The notes under the pieces: generated by a model
The model's input: the letters and a program-made list of their open reading frames with translations, nothing else
What the model was told of the DNA's origin: nothing
Databases searched by the model: none
Program-made: the position numbers and the translations under genes
Shown here: one piece after another, positions 8,178-18,269 of the stretch
Layout of the letters: every line of letters starts with the position of its first letter
How positions within the stretch are numbered: the first letter of the stretch is position 1
DNA from: Maricaulis maris_C
GTDB lineage: Bacteria > Pseudomonadota > Alphaproteobacteria > Caulobacterales > Maricaulaceae
NCBI RefSeq assembly: GCF_049116555.1
Contig: NZ_JAGDYT010000001.1
Location: forward strand, 558,001-622,000
Length of the DNA: 64,000 nt
Direction: 5' to 3'

Positions 8178-8903
8178 ATGAAGCGTCAACGTGGTCGAGG
8201 ACGTAAGCCCGGCAATCCGTCGAACCGGAGCTTTCAAAGCAATTGCGCCGGCGAAGTGAAGATCAACGGCAACGCCTCCCAGATCTACGATAAATACATG
8301 CAACTGGCCCGGGACGCGTCCTCCGCCGGTGACCGTGTCCGGGCGGAAAACCTGTACCAGCACGCAGAGCACTATCTGCGCATTCTTCAGCTCAACCAGC
8401 CCAAGCGTGACCCCAATCAGGACGAGCATGGCGATAACAACACCGATGACGAGTCGGATGAGGATCAGGGCCAGGAGCGCCAGTCCCGCGGTCGCCGCGA
8501 CAATCGAGACAGTCGCGATAATCGTGACAGTCGCGATGGCCGCGACAGCCGCGACCAGGGCGAAGGTCGTGAGCGCCGGAGCCGCAGTGGCCGTGGCCGC
8601 CCGTCGGGAAATCGGGACCAGGAACGTGACCAGGACAATGAAGGCGACAAGGTCGAGGATCCGCTCGGCGTCGTGACGCCGCAAGCCGAGAGCACGCCGG
8701 CCGAGGCCGCCGACCGCAATGATGGCAACAAGGATGGCGAGGGCGAAGAGCCACGCCGCCGGACCCGCCGTCCGCGCCGCACCAAGGCCGAGATGGAAGC
8801 CGCACGGGCCGCGGAAGCCGCTCTGAAAACGGCCTCTGCGTCTGCCGATGCTGGCGAGAGCGACAAGACCGGTGGTGACGGACCCGAAACCCAGGCGGCT
8901 TAA
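8178..8903 (+). CDS. DUF4167 domain protein
   Basis: A 241-residue basic protein. The N-terminal 75 residues (NRSFQSNCAGEVKINGNAS then QIYDKYMQLARDASSAGDRV and AENLYQHAEHYLRIL) are the DUF4167 domain, found in Alphaproteobacteria. The remainder is low-complexity and strongly charged, with RD-rich repeats of the type RDNRDSRDNRDSRDGRDSRD, then an RRTRRPRRTKAE stretch. Such tails suggest RNA or ribosome association, but no function is established. Its stop codon overlaps that of the convergent MOSC gene by 4 bp. Confidence 0.85.
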   Translation: MKRQRGRGRKPGNPSNRSFQSNCAGEVKINGNASQIYDKYMQLARDASSAGDRVRAENLYQHAEHYLRILQLNQPKRDPNQDEHGDNNTDDESDEDQGQERQSRGRRDNRDSRDNRDSRDGRDSRDQGEGRERRSRSGRGRPSGNRDQERDQDNEGDKVEDPLGVVTPQAESTPAEAADRNDGNKDGEGEEPRRRTRRPRRTKAEMEAARAAEAALKTASASADAGESDKTGGDGPETQAA

Positions 8904-9655
8904 GCCAGGCTGATCGGGTCGCCCAGCGCGATTTCGCCGTCTTCCAGGACGGACAGATAGATACCGCAATCCATGTGCCCGTAGTGTTCGAACAGCGCTG
9001 CGGGCACATCTATATCCAGCTCCCCGCGCTCCGGATCGACGCTGGTGGCAACGCACCGACGGATGCGGGACTCGACCCGACAGGTCACGCCGCCAATCCG
9101 GATTTCGTGACCGATCAGATCGAATTCTTCCCACGGCGCGAGACCGTCGATCAGCAAGTTGCCGCGGAAGCGGAGCGGGTCGAGTGTGTGCCCGGTTTTG
9201 TCCGACAGGTCCCGCACGGAGGCCGCATTGATCAGCGAGATCTGAGGCTGCGGGATATCCGTCATGGCCTGATCCGGCGCATGCACAAGCCGCAATGGTC
9301 CGCGTATGGTTTCGCCCAGCAGCGCCCGCAAGGCGTCGAAGAGCGGGTCGTGTGTGGCGGGATTGTCGAGCAGGATCGTGATCGGCCTGGTCCCGTCCAG
9401 GGCGACCGAATAGGTCCCGTCCTTTTCGCGGTAGCGACATTTCAGCCTCGCCAGCGCGGCCTGACCGGCCAGCATCAGGAAATGCTTTTTCTTCACATGG
9501 CCGGGCGCAGCATCCTCGAAGGGCGAGGGACCGTTCTCGATCGCGTGGGCGCGGTCCATGTGAAGCGTCTTGTTGGCCTCCAGCGCTATGCGGTCGAGAG
9601 AATCCGGACCCAGTCCCTTGATCGGAAATCGCGTGATGGCTGTAAGCTGCGGCAT
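8900..9655 (-). CDS. MOSC domain protein
   Basis: A 251-residue protein of the MOSC family, whose members transfer sulfur or reduce N-hydroxylated compounds using molybdenum cofactor. The N-terminal beta domain begins PQLTAITRFPIKGLGPDSLD and the MOSC core follows (ISLINAASVRDLS, DPLRFRGNLLIDG). The conserved cysteine expected to ligate Mo or carry sulfur is in RIRRCVATSVDPERGE. No partner gene is nearby. It is transcribed towards the DUF4167 gene and divergently from clpB. Confidence 0.85.
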   Translation of the reverse strand: MPQLTAITRFPIKGLGPDSLDRIALEANKTLHMDRAHAIENGPSPFEDAAPGHVKKKHFLMLAGQAALARLKCRYREKDGTYSVALDGTRPITILLDNPATHDPLFDALRALLGETIRGPLRLVHAPDQAMTDIPQPQISLINAASVRDLSDKTGHTLDPLRFRGNLLIDGLAPWEEFDLIGHEIRIGGVTCRVESRIRRCVATSVDPERGELDIDVPAALFEHYGHMDCGIYLSVLEDGEIALGDPISLA

Positions 9656-9771
9656 GGGTGTGAGTCGCTCCGGTGCTGACGGATGAAACCGTGGTCAGAA
9701 TGTCGCGCCTCACCCCCTTGTGTTGTCGATATGCAACACCTACATGCGGTCTGAAACGCGTTTTGGCCGTG

Positions 9772-9802
9772 CTTGATCAAGGCGGCGAAACGCAACCTAT
9801 CT
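9772..9802 (+). promoter_or_regulatory. Possible sigma-32 (heat-shock) promoter of clpB
   Basis: CTTGATC, 14 bp, then CAACCTATCT resembles the alphaproteobacterial sigma-32 pattern CTTGAAA-N13-16-CCCCATnTA, and it precedes a heat-shock gene. The match is partial. The -10 element would lie about 22 bp from the start codon, which is close. Confidence 0.35.
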
Positions 9803-9823
9803 CGCCTTATCCGGGGGATCGAC

Positions 9824-12430
<2,607 letters not shown>

Positions 12431-12441
12431 GCAGGATTGTC

Positions 12442-12464
12442 GGGGCGGTCGCGAAGGCCGCCCC
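12442..12464 (+). terminator. Hairpin after clpB
   Basis: GGGGCGG and CCGCCCC form a stem around a 9-base loop, 11 bp after the clpB stop. No real T-run follows (ATTCTGG), so it is a weak terminator candidate. Confidence 0.4.
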
Positions 12465-12607
12465 ATTCTGGAAGAGGAGCGGGATTCAAAGCTGCAAGTT
12501 GTTTAATTTTGGCTTTTCGAGAAGCGAAGGCAGCCCGTCACGTGTTGGTGGTCGGTACTCAGTCAGGAGCATGTGAGCAGTACGGGGCTGGTACATTTCT
12601 AGAGTAA

Positions 12608-13396
12608 TCAGTTTGGTTCAATTCCGTTCTCGAAAATTTGTACGATCTCTTCCGTCATGCGTAATAGGCCGTTCAACGTCCCGATAACCGGCTCTCCTTC
12701 GAACGGCACCGCTTCCGGGAAGAAAGGTGCAGGAGGTCCATCGATTGATCCGAATAAGCTCCATGGATTGGTACCTTCGCGCGCAACTGCACGGCTCCCT
12801 TCTCGAAGTGGCATCACCGAGTTGTTTAAATTTAGGCCGGTGTGGGAAGCGACAAAATCATTGAATTGCGGAGGCATAGCAATACGTGCGCGCGTGAACA
12901 TAAATATCGATATTGGGTTTCTGTGCTTGTCGATAATGTTTAAATCATGCAGCGCGCGAAGTCCCCTGTTTCCACCTTTGTATGGAGCCAGGTATTTAAT
13001 TTTTTCAACGACATCGTTTCCAAGTTTAGATACTCCTTTTTTATCCATTAAATCGTTGAGTTGTTCTTCATTTGCTGCAAAGGGGAAGCTAAATACTCTT
13101 CTTTTTCCGCGTAATTCTGCTATATCACATATCAGTATATCCAGCGCCGAGCGCAAATTATGAAGCGTATCTCCGACCACAAGTGGGAAATCCTCCGGTG
13201 GCGGAGAAGAAAACCGAAGTTCATAGAGAACTTTGTTTGTTTCACCCTCAACCGGATAGACACAGATCGGAACTAACTCCGGTTTGGCTTTGTCCGCGAA
13301 TTGTTTGGCAAGCTGCTCAGCAGTTTGTATGTGCCGAGCCGCGCGAGAAAGCTTTTTTCTTGGATTATTGAAAACTAACTTGCTCATTTGTGCCAT
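12608..13396 (-). CDS. Uncharacterised protein on an AT-rich island
   Basis: A 262-residue protein I cannot assign to a known function. The start is taken as ATG at 13396 (MAQMSKLVFNNPRKK); MSK at 13387 is an alternative. The frame continues upstream over the acr3 gene but that extension is rejected. Two motifs, LVVGDTLHNLRSALDILICD and LHDLNIIDKHRNPI, recall a scattered family of bacterial hypothetical proteins with NLRSALDxL and DKHR motifs. Base composition is markedly AT-richer than all neighbours and codon use differs (many AAA, ATA and TTT codons), which points to recent transfer. It is alone in an island of about 1 kb between clpB and the ars genes. Confidence 0.6.
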   Translation of the reverse strand: MAQMSKLVFNNPRKKLSRAARHIQTAEQLAKQFADKAKPELVPICVYPVEGETNKVLYELRFSSPPPEDFPLVVGDTLHNLRSALDILICDIAELRGKRRVFSFPFAANEEQLNDLMDKKGVSKLGNDVVEKIKYLAPYKGGNRGLRALHDLNIIDKHRNPISIFMFTRARIAMPPQFNDFVASHTGLNLNNSVMPLREGSRAVAREGTNPWSLFGSIDGPPAPFFPEAVPFEGEPVIGTLNGLLRMTEEIVQIFENGIEPN

Positions 13397-13482
13397 CTTT
13401 TCAGACCATGCGATATTTGAAGGCGAGTCCATGCGTCCTGCAAACAAATATTCGCTATGTAAAGGAGCTGTGTGCGGCCCCC

Positions 13483-14553
13483 TCAGCGCCCCGCAAACCA
13501 TCCCTGGGTCCGGTTGGCGAACGCCACCAGGGACAGCATCACCGGGACTTCCACCAGCACGCCGACCACGGTTGCCAGCGCTGCGCCGGAGTTCAGGCCG
13601 AACAGGCTGATGGCGACGGCGACGGCCAGTTCGAAGAAATTCGAGGTGCCGATCAGGGCGCAGGGGGCGGCGATGTTGAACGGGGTCCTCCACAGCCAGG
13701 CCGCGCCATAGGCGATGGCGAAAATGCCATAGGTCTGGATCAGGAGCGGCGTCGCGATAATGGCGATGGTGATCGGCTGGGTCAGGATGACCTCGCCCTG
13801 AAAGCCGAACAGGATGATGACCGTGCCGATCAGCCCGATGATCGAGGCCGGTTTGATGAGCGCGGTGAAATCACCGACGGCCTTGCCCGCCGCTTCGGCT
13901 GACTTGCCGCGAGACAGCGCCGTGCGGGTCAGCCAGCCGGCGATCAGCGGGATGACGACATACAAGCCCACCGAGAGCAGGAGTGTGTCCCACGGCACGG
14001 TGATGTCGGTTACGCCGAGCAGGAGCGCGACAATCGGGGCAAAGGCGACGACCATGATGAGGTCATTCGCGGCGACCTGCACCAGGGTGTAATTGGCGTC
14101 GCCCCTGGTCAGTTGCGACCAGACGAAAACCATCGCCGTACACGGTGCGGCGCCCAGGATAATCACGCCGGCGAGGTATTGCTGGGCGTCTTCGGGCTGC
14201 AGCCAGGGCGCGAAGACACGCTCGAAGAAGAGCACGCCCAGCAGCGCCATCGAGAAAGGCTTGACCAACCAGTTGACCACCAGGGTGATGATCAGGCCCT
14301 TGGGACGTTCGCCAACACGGGTCAGCGAGGCAAAGTCGATCTGGATCATCATCGGCCAGACCATGGCCCAGATCAGCACCGCGATGGCGAGATTGACCGA
14401 GGCGTATTCAAACCCGGCCAGCCAGGTGAACAGGTCCGGCACGATCACGCCCAGCGCGATTCCGCCGGCCATGCCCATGGCCACCCAGACCGACAGCCAT
14501 TTCTCGAAAAAGCCGATGCCGCCCGGGGCGGGTTGCTCTGCTGTCGTGGCCAT
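13483..14553 (-). CDS. acr3: Arsenite efflux transporter of the Acr3 family
   Basis: A 356-residue membrane protein with about ten hydrophobic helices. It carries the Acr3 features VIILGAAPCTAMVFVWSQLT, with the conserved cysteine in the fourth helix region, and IGTSNFFELAVAVAISLFGL. It would export arsenite (and possibly antimonite) using the proton gradient. It is the second gene of an operon with arsC, 4 bp apart, giving arsenate reduction followed by arsenite export. No arsR lies in this window, which is unusual for such operons. Confidence 0.92.
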   Translation of the reverse strand: MATTAEQPAPGGIGFFEKWLSVWVAMGMAGGIALGVIVPDLFTWLAGFEYASVNLAIAVLIWAMVWPMMIQIDFASLTRVGERPKGLIITLVVNWLVKPFSMALLGVLFFERVFAPWLQPEDAQQYLAGVIILGAAPCTAMVFVWSQLTRGDANYTLVQVAANDLIMVVAFAPIVALLLGVTDITVPWDTLLLSVGLYVVIPLIAGWLTRTALSRGKSAEAAGKAVGDFTALIKPASIIGLIGTVIILFGFQGEVILTQPITIAIIATPLLIQTYGIFAIAYGAAWLWRTPFNIAAPCALIGTSNFFELAVAVAISLFGLNSGAALATVVGVLVEVPVMLSLVAFANRTQGWFAGR

Positions 14554-14557
14554 AATG

Positions 14558-15040
14558 CTAGAATTCCCGATGTCTGATCTGGTCGAACGCGTCTTGTAGC
14601 GCAATCCGGTCGCTACCCTGCAGGGCATCGAGCAGGGCGAGGATGCGGGCATCCAGCGCGCGGAAGGTGTCGACAAAGGCTTTGCGCGCGGCGTCGATAT
14701 CGTCAATGCCGGCCGGATCGGGCAGACCCCAATGGGCGCGGACCGGCGCGCCGGGCCAGACCGGGCAAACCTCGGCAGCAGCGCTGTCGCAAACGGTGAT
14801 CACGGCGTCCAGTTCCGGCGCATCGGGAGCCGCGAACTCGTCCCAGCTCTTCGAGCGATAGCCCTCGGTCGGCAGGTCGTGGGTTGCCAGGGTCTCCAGC
14901 GCCAGCGGATTGGGAGCGCCGGTCGGACAGGATCCCGCCGAGAAGGCGCTGATGCGACCGTCGCCGCGCGCATTGAGCAGCGCCTCGGCCAGGATCGAGC
15001 GGGCCGAATTGCCCGTACAAAGGACCAGAATGTTCAGCAT
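14558..15040 (-). CDS. arsC: Arsenate reductase, low-molecular-weight phosphatase type
   Basis: A 160-residue ArsC related to low-molecular-weight tyrosine phosphatases. The P-loop is VLCTGNSARS with Cys8 as nucleophile and Arg14 binding the oxyanion; the general acid aspartate is in HWGLPDPAG. Further cysteines (SCPTG, VCDSAAAEVCPVW) could serve the disulfide relay. It reduces arsenate to arsenite for export by Acr3 downstream. A strong inverted repeat (15042-15077) covers its ribosome binding site. Confidence 0.9.
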   Translation of the reverse strand: MLNILVLCTGNSARSILAEALLNARGDGRISAFSAGSCPTGAPNPLALETLATHDLPTEGYRSKSWDEFAAPDAPELDAVITVCDSAAAEVCPVWPGAPVRAHWGLPDPAGIDDIDAARKAFVDTFRALDARILALLDALQGSDRIALQDAFDQIRHREF

Positions 15041-15041
15041 G

Positions 15042-15077
15042 CGACCCCGCCCGCAGTCTTGCCTGTTGGCGGGGTCG
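15042..15077 (-). promoter_or_regulatory. Inverted repeat covering the arsC ribosome binding site
   Basis: On the minus strand CGACCCCGCC and GGCGGGGTCG form a perfect 10-bp stem with a 16-base loop. The 3' arm is the purine-rich sequence directly in front of the arsC ATG, with only one base between. In mRNA it could hide the ribosome binding site; alternatively it ends transcripts coming from the upstream gene, although no T-run follows. Confidence 0.45.
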
Positions 15078-15121
15078 TACTGGTTTGGTTGATGGCTTTC
15101 AACCGGTATTCATTTCGCGTT

Positions 15122-15562
15122 TTAACGAAGCGACAGCTGCACGTGCGGCGTGCCGTCTGATGTCCGTGCGACTGATCGACCGTCGCGGCCGACCGTACCG
15201 TTGATACGGCGCCTCATATTCGAGAAGCCGTCGAATTTCACAACGTCGACCGCCGCGTCGAGATCGAGTGAAACCCGCCAGCCGCCGCTGCCACTGGAGA
15301 CACTTTGGAGGCCGATGATGTCGGCGTCAAAGCGCTGGCCGAGATAGTGGCCTGACACGCGTCCGCCGACGGCCAGCGGTGTGTCCGGCCGATTGCCGGC
15401 TTTGGCACTCAGCGTGTTCCAGTCGCGATGGCCCATCTGGTGAGCGAGGAGTTCCAGCGCTTCACCATGGGAGATGAAATTGCCTTCCGCTTCGAGCGCT
15501 TTGCGCAAGCGTTTGGCCTGGGCTTTCAGCGCGTCGCGCGAAAGCGGTTGGGTTGGGGTCAT
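15122..15562 (-). CDS. Glyoxalase-superfamily-related domain protein
   Basis: A 146-residue protein. The N-terminal part (SRDALKAQAKRLRKALEAEG, ISHGEALELLAHQMGHRDWN) matches a small domain often annotated as glyoxalase-related, found alone or fused to glyoxalase domains. The C-terminal half is beta-rich and lacks recognisable metal ligands. The ATG at 15562 follows GAAGGG and is preferred over an upstream start at 15616. It lies upstream of arsC on the same strand, with a hairpin between them. Function unknown. Confidence 0.65.
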   Translation of the reverse strand: MTPTQPLSRDALKAQAKRLRKALEAEGNFISHGEALELLAHQMGHRDWNTLSAKAGNRPDTPLAVGGRVSGHYLGQRFDADIIGLQSVSSGSGGWRVSLDLDAAVDVVKFDGFSNMRRRINGTVGRDGRSVARTSDGTPHVQLSLR

Positions 15563-15766
15563 GACATGCCCTTCTTTCCTGGCATGCGGATCAAGTGATG
15601 GGGCTCGCCTTGCCATCCCGCCGCATGTCGAAAAGACGTGAGGGAAATGTCGTATCCAGGGGAGATTTCACCAGGGCCGAAACCTGCGAGCGGCGGGCAT
15701 CTCCATGCCTGCCGTGCTGGTACGGTTTTCGGGCAGTCGCGTCAATGGTGGTCCGACCGGGAGGCG

Positions 15767-17245
15767 TTACTGCGCCCCATTCCCCGCATCGGCCACGACC
15801 GGTGTCTCGTCTTCTGCGGCCGGGCGCGCAGCTTCGCGGATGGCGATGATGCGGTCGCGTTCGGCCTCGAAGAGCGGGATCTCGTCCTCTGACAACTGAC
15901 GCCCTGTGGGCAGGTCCAGAGTCATCGGATTGCGCGGGGTACCATTGTGATGGACTTCATAATGCAGATGCGGACCGGTCGAACGCCCTGTCGTGCCGAC
16001 ATAGGCGATGACCTGGCCCTGGGTGACGCGACTGCCGGCGCGAATGCCGCGGGCAAAGCCGTTCAAATGGGCATAGGCGGTTTCGTAGCCATTGGCGTGA
16101 CGGATCCGGACATAATTGCCGAAACTGCCAAAGCGATCGGCCCGTTCGACGATACCATTGCCGGCGGCCATGACCGGGGTGCCACGCGGGGCGGCGAAAT
16201 CGGTGCCGTTATGGCGGCGCGTATAGCCCAGGATCGGGTGGCGGCGGGCTGTCGAGAAGGATGAGGAAAGGCGGGCGCCATTGACGGGTGTCAGCATCAG
16301 CAGGCGCTGGGCGCTGGCCCCTTCCGTGCTGTAATAGCCGACAATGCCGTCCTCGGTCTCGTAGCGGAAGAATTCCTTGGCGTCGCCGCGCCCGTCATAC
16401 ATGGCGTAGAGAATGTCACCGGTGCGCGCGGTATTGCCTTCCTCGTCGACGAAACGCTCGAACAGGATGTCGAAATCATCACCGGGCTGGATCGAGCGCT
16501 GGAAGTCGATCGCATAGGCCAGAACGCCAGCCAGCTCGACGACGACGCGGTCGGTGGCACCCGCATTGAGCGCATCGACGTAGAGCGAGGCGGTGATGGA
16601 GCCGGAGGCCCGCACCATCTCACGGTCGAATTCGGCAATGGTCTCACGAGCCCGGAAACTGTCATCAAAGGTGCGGGCGACGGTGATCGAGCGCTCGACA
16701 TCGGGACGGAAGGAGAGCCCGTCAAAGCGCGTGAAGGACTCGCTGCCATCAGCCGGGGTCTCGGTTTCGAAATAGAGATTGATCCGCTCGCCGGCGCGCA
16801 GATAGCGCAGGTCGAAAACAGTGCCGAGGGCCGCAATTGCGCGGGCCGCCTGGACACGGTCAATGTCGGCATCATCCAGCACGCCCGCCAGGGTGCCGCC
16901 GCGCGGCACGGTGCGTTCAATCTGGATCCGGGTCGGGCAATTGGCGCACTGGGTGAAGGCGGCGTCATTGACATGGACCAGCTCGCTCGGATCGAGCAGG
17001 ACCGAAATCGGTTCGACCGGCAGGGTGTCCTGCTCCGAGACATCGATGGGCAGGGCAGGTTCGGAACCGGCATCGATCGGTGCCGCGACGGCCAGGCTGA
17101 TCGCGTCGCTGCTGGCAGCGTCACTGCTCGGCTCTCCACCCACCATCAGCGCGGCCAGAAGGCCGGCAGACAAGGTGAGACTGGCGAAGGCCACGAGGCC
17201 TCGCGTGCGACGGGTATCGGCACGGGTCACGTCAAACTCAGCCAC
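15767..17245 (-). CDS. M23 (LytM-type) peptidoglycan endopeptidase
   Basis: A 492-residue envelope protein. A single hydrophobic segment at residues 16-36 (LVAFASLTLSAGLLAALMVG) is either an anchor or an uncleaved signal. The central region is a typical periplasmic regulatory part. The C-terminal M23 domain has the zinc ligands in HNGTDFAAPRG and PHLHYEVHHNG, plus the YAHLNGF histidine, so it should be an active endopeptidase cutting peptide crosslinks. The tail (SEDEIPLFEAERDRI) is charged. It is divergent from chpT, so a role in cell-cycle-linked wall remodelling is possible but inferred only from position. Confidence 0.88.
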   Translation of the reverse strand: MAEFDVTRADTRRTRGLVAFASLTLSAGLLAALMVGGEPSSDAASSDAISLAVAAPIDAGSEPALPIDVSEQDTLPVEPISVLLDPSELVHVNDAAFTQCANCPTRIQIERTVPRGGTLAGVLDDADIDRVQAARAIAALGTVFDLRYLRAGERINLYFETETPADGSESFTRFDGLSFRPDVERSITVARTFDDSFRARETIAEFDREMVRASGSITASLYVDALNAGATDRVVVELAGVLAYAIDFQRSIQPGDDFDILFERFVDEEGNTARTGDILYAMYDGRGDAKEFFRYETEDGIVGYYSTEGASAQRLLMLTPVNGARLSSSFSTARRHPILGYTRRHNGTDFAAPRGTPVMAAGNGIVERADRFGSFGNYVRIRHANGYETAYAHLNGFARGIRAGSRVTQGQVIAYVGTTGRSTGPHLHYEVHHNGTPRNPMTLDLPTGRQLSEDEIPLFEAERDRIIAIREAARPAAEDETPVVADAGNGAQ

Positions 17246-17458
17246 AGGCGCAAAACTCCGGTCTGCTCACACGACACTGCATGTGTGGTCCATCAAGCAA
17301 GTCTCGCACCGTTTGCCGGGTTGCCCCGTATTCCCGCGAAACCTGTCCCCACAGCCGGGAACGAATCATGTCTTGGACTGATCCGGTTGCCAAGACCTTT
17401 CCGGAGTCCCGATCGCAGTTTCGGTGCGAAAACCGGTCCCGGCGGTCAAGAATCATGT

Positions 17459-18142
17459 ATGGAAAATGCCATGCAAGACGATATCACCGCCGAACTCCCG
17501 GCCGACCAACTCGCCGCCCTGCTCTGTGCACGGCTCTGTCATGACCTTGTCAGCCCGGTCTCCGCGCTGGGCGCTGCGCTCAGCGTGTTCGATGATCCGG
17601 ACAGTGGTGACATGCATGATGACGCCATGGATCTGGTGCGCGAAAGTTCGCGGCAAGCCCAATCCAAGCTGGAATTCTGCCGCCTCGCTTTCGGGGCGGG
17701 CGGGTCTGCGCCGGGCATTCTGGACAGTCGCGAAATGCAGCGCCTGACCGAAAACATGTTCTCTTCGGTCAAGCCGGACATTGTCTGGAAGGTGGAGCCG
17801 ACCGGGCTGGAGAAGCAGGCGGCTCGGCTGCTCTTGAATATGTGCCTTCTGGGCGTTGATGCCGCGCCGCGTGGTGGCACCGTCACCATCGAGGCGACGA
17901 CCGCAGCTGGCGGGGCGCGTCTTCGTGTCATATCGGAAGGCCCGCGCGCGCGCCTGGAAGAGGGCACAGCCCGCGCCCTGGAAGCCCATGCGCCTGAAAA
18001 CGGTTATGATGGTCGCTCGATCCAGCCCTATTATACGGGGCTGATTGCTCGCACGAATGGCGGCAGGGTGAGCGCGCAGGCGGATGAAAACCGGGTGGAG
18101 TTCATCGCGCTGGTGAAGGGTCCGGAAGGGATGATTGGTTGA
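17459..18142 (+). CDS. chpT: Histidine phosphotransferase ChpT
   Basis: A 227-residue phosphotransferase that in Caulobacter relays phosphate from the kinase CckA to CtrA and CpdR. The dimerising helix holds the phosphoacceptor histidine, His28, in LCARLCHDLVSPVSALG. DDAMDLVRESSRQAQSKLEF and CRLAFGAGGSAPGILDSRE follow as in ChpT, and the C-terminal part is a degenerate GHKL-like domain without ATP-binding boxes. The start is ATG at 17459 or the in-frame ATG at 17471; neither has a strong ribosome binding site. Its target gene ctrA lies 7 kb downstream. cckA is not in this window. Confidence 0.9.
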   Translation: MENAMQDDITAELPADQLAALLCARLCHDLVSPVSALGAALSVFDDPDSGDMHDDAMDLVRESSRQAQSKLEFCRLAFGAGGSAPGILDSREMQRLTENMFSSVKPDIVWKVEPTGLEKQAARLLLNMCLLGVDAAPRGGTVTIEATTAAGGARLRVISEGPRARLEEGTARALEAHAPENGYDGRSIQPYYTGLIARTNGGRVSAQADENRVEFIALVKGPEGMIG

Positions 18143-18269
18143 TGACGCAGGTGTGGGCAGCGTTGCATATCGTATGACCGATTTGTCTGCGAGAAGACCG
18201 TCGCGGCCAAGAGTCCGTTAACCAAGGCCTGTCAGGTTGCTGTTGAATCAGAACCGCACGGGGCCTGCC

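Noticed and set aside
8076..9713. Open frame of 545 codons on the minus strand over DUF4167 and the MOSC gene
   Set aside because: It is an out-of-frame shadow joining two real genes and has no family motif.
13397..13693. Upstream extension of the AT-rich island gene to 13693
   Set aside because: The extra residues are antisense to the conserved end of acr3, and composition changes abruptly near 13470.
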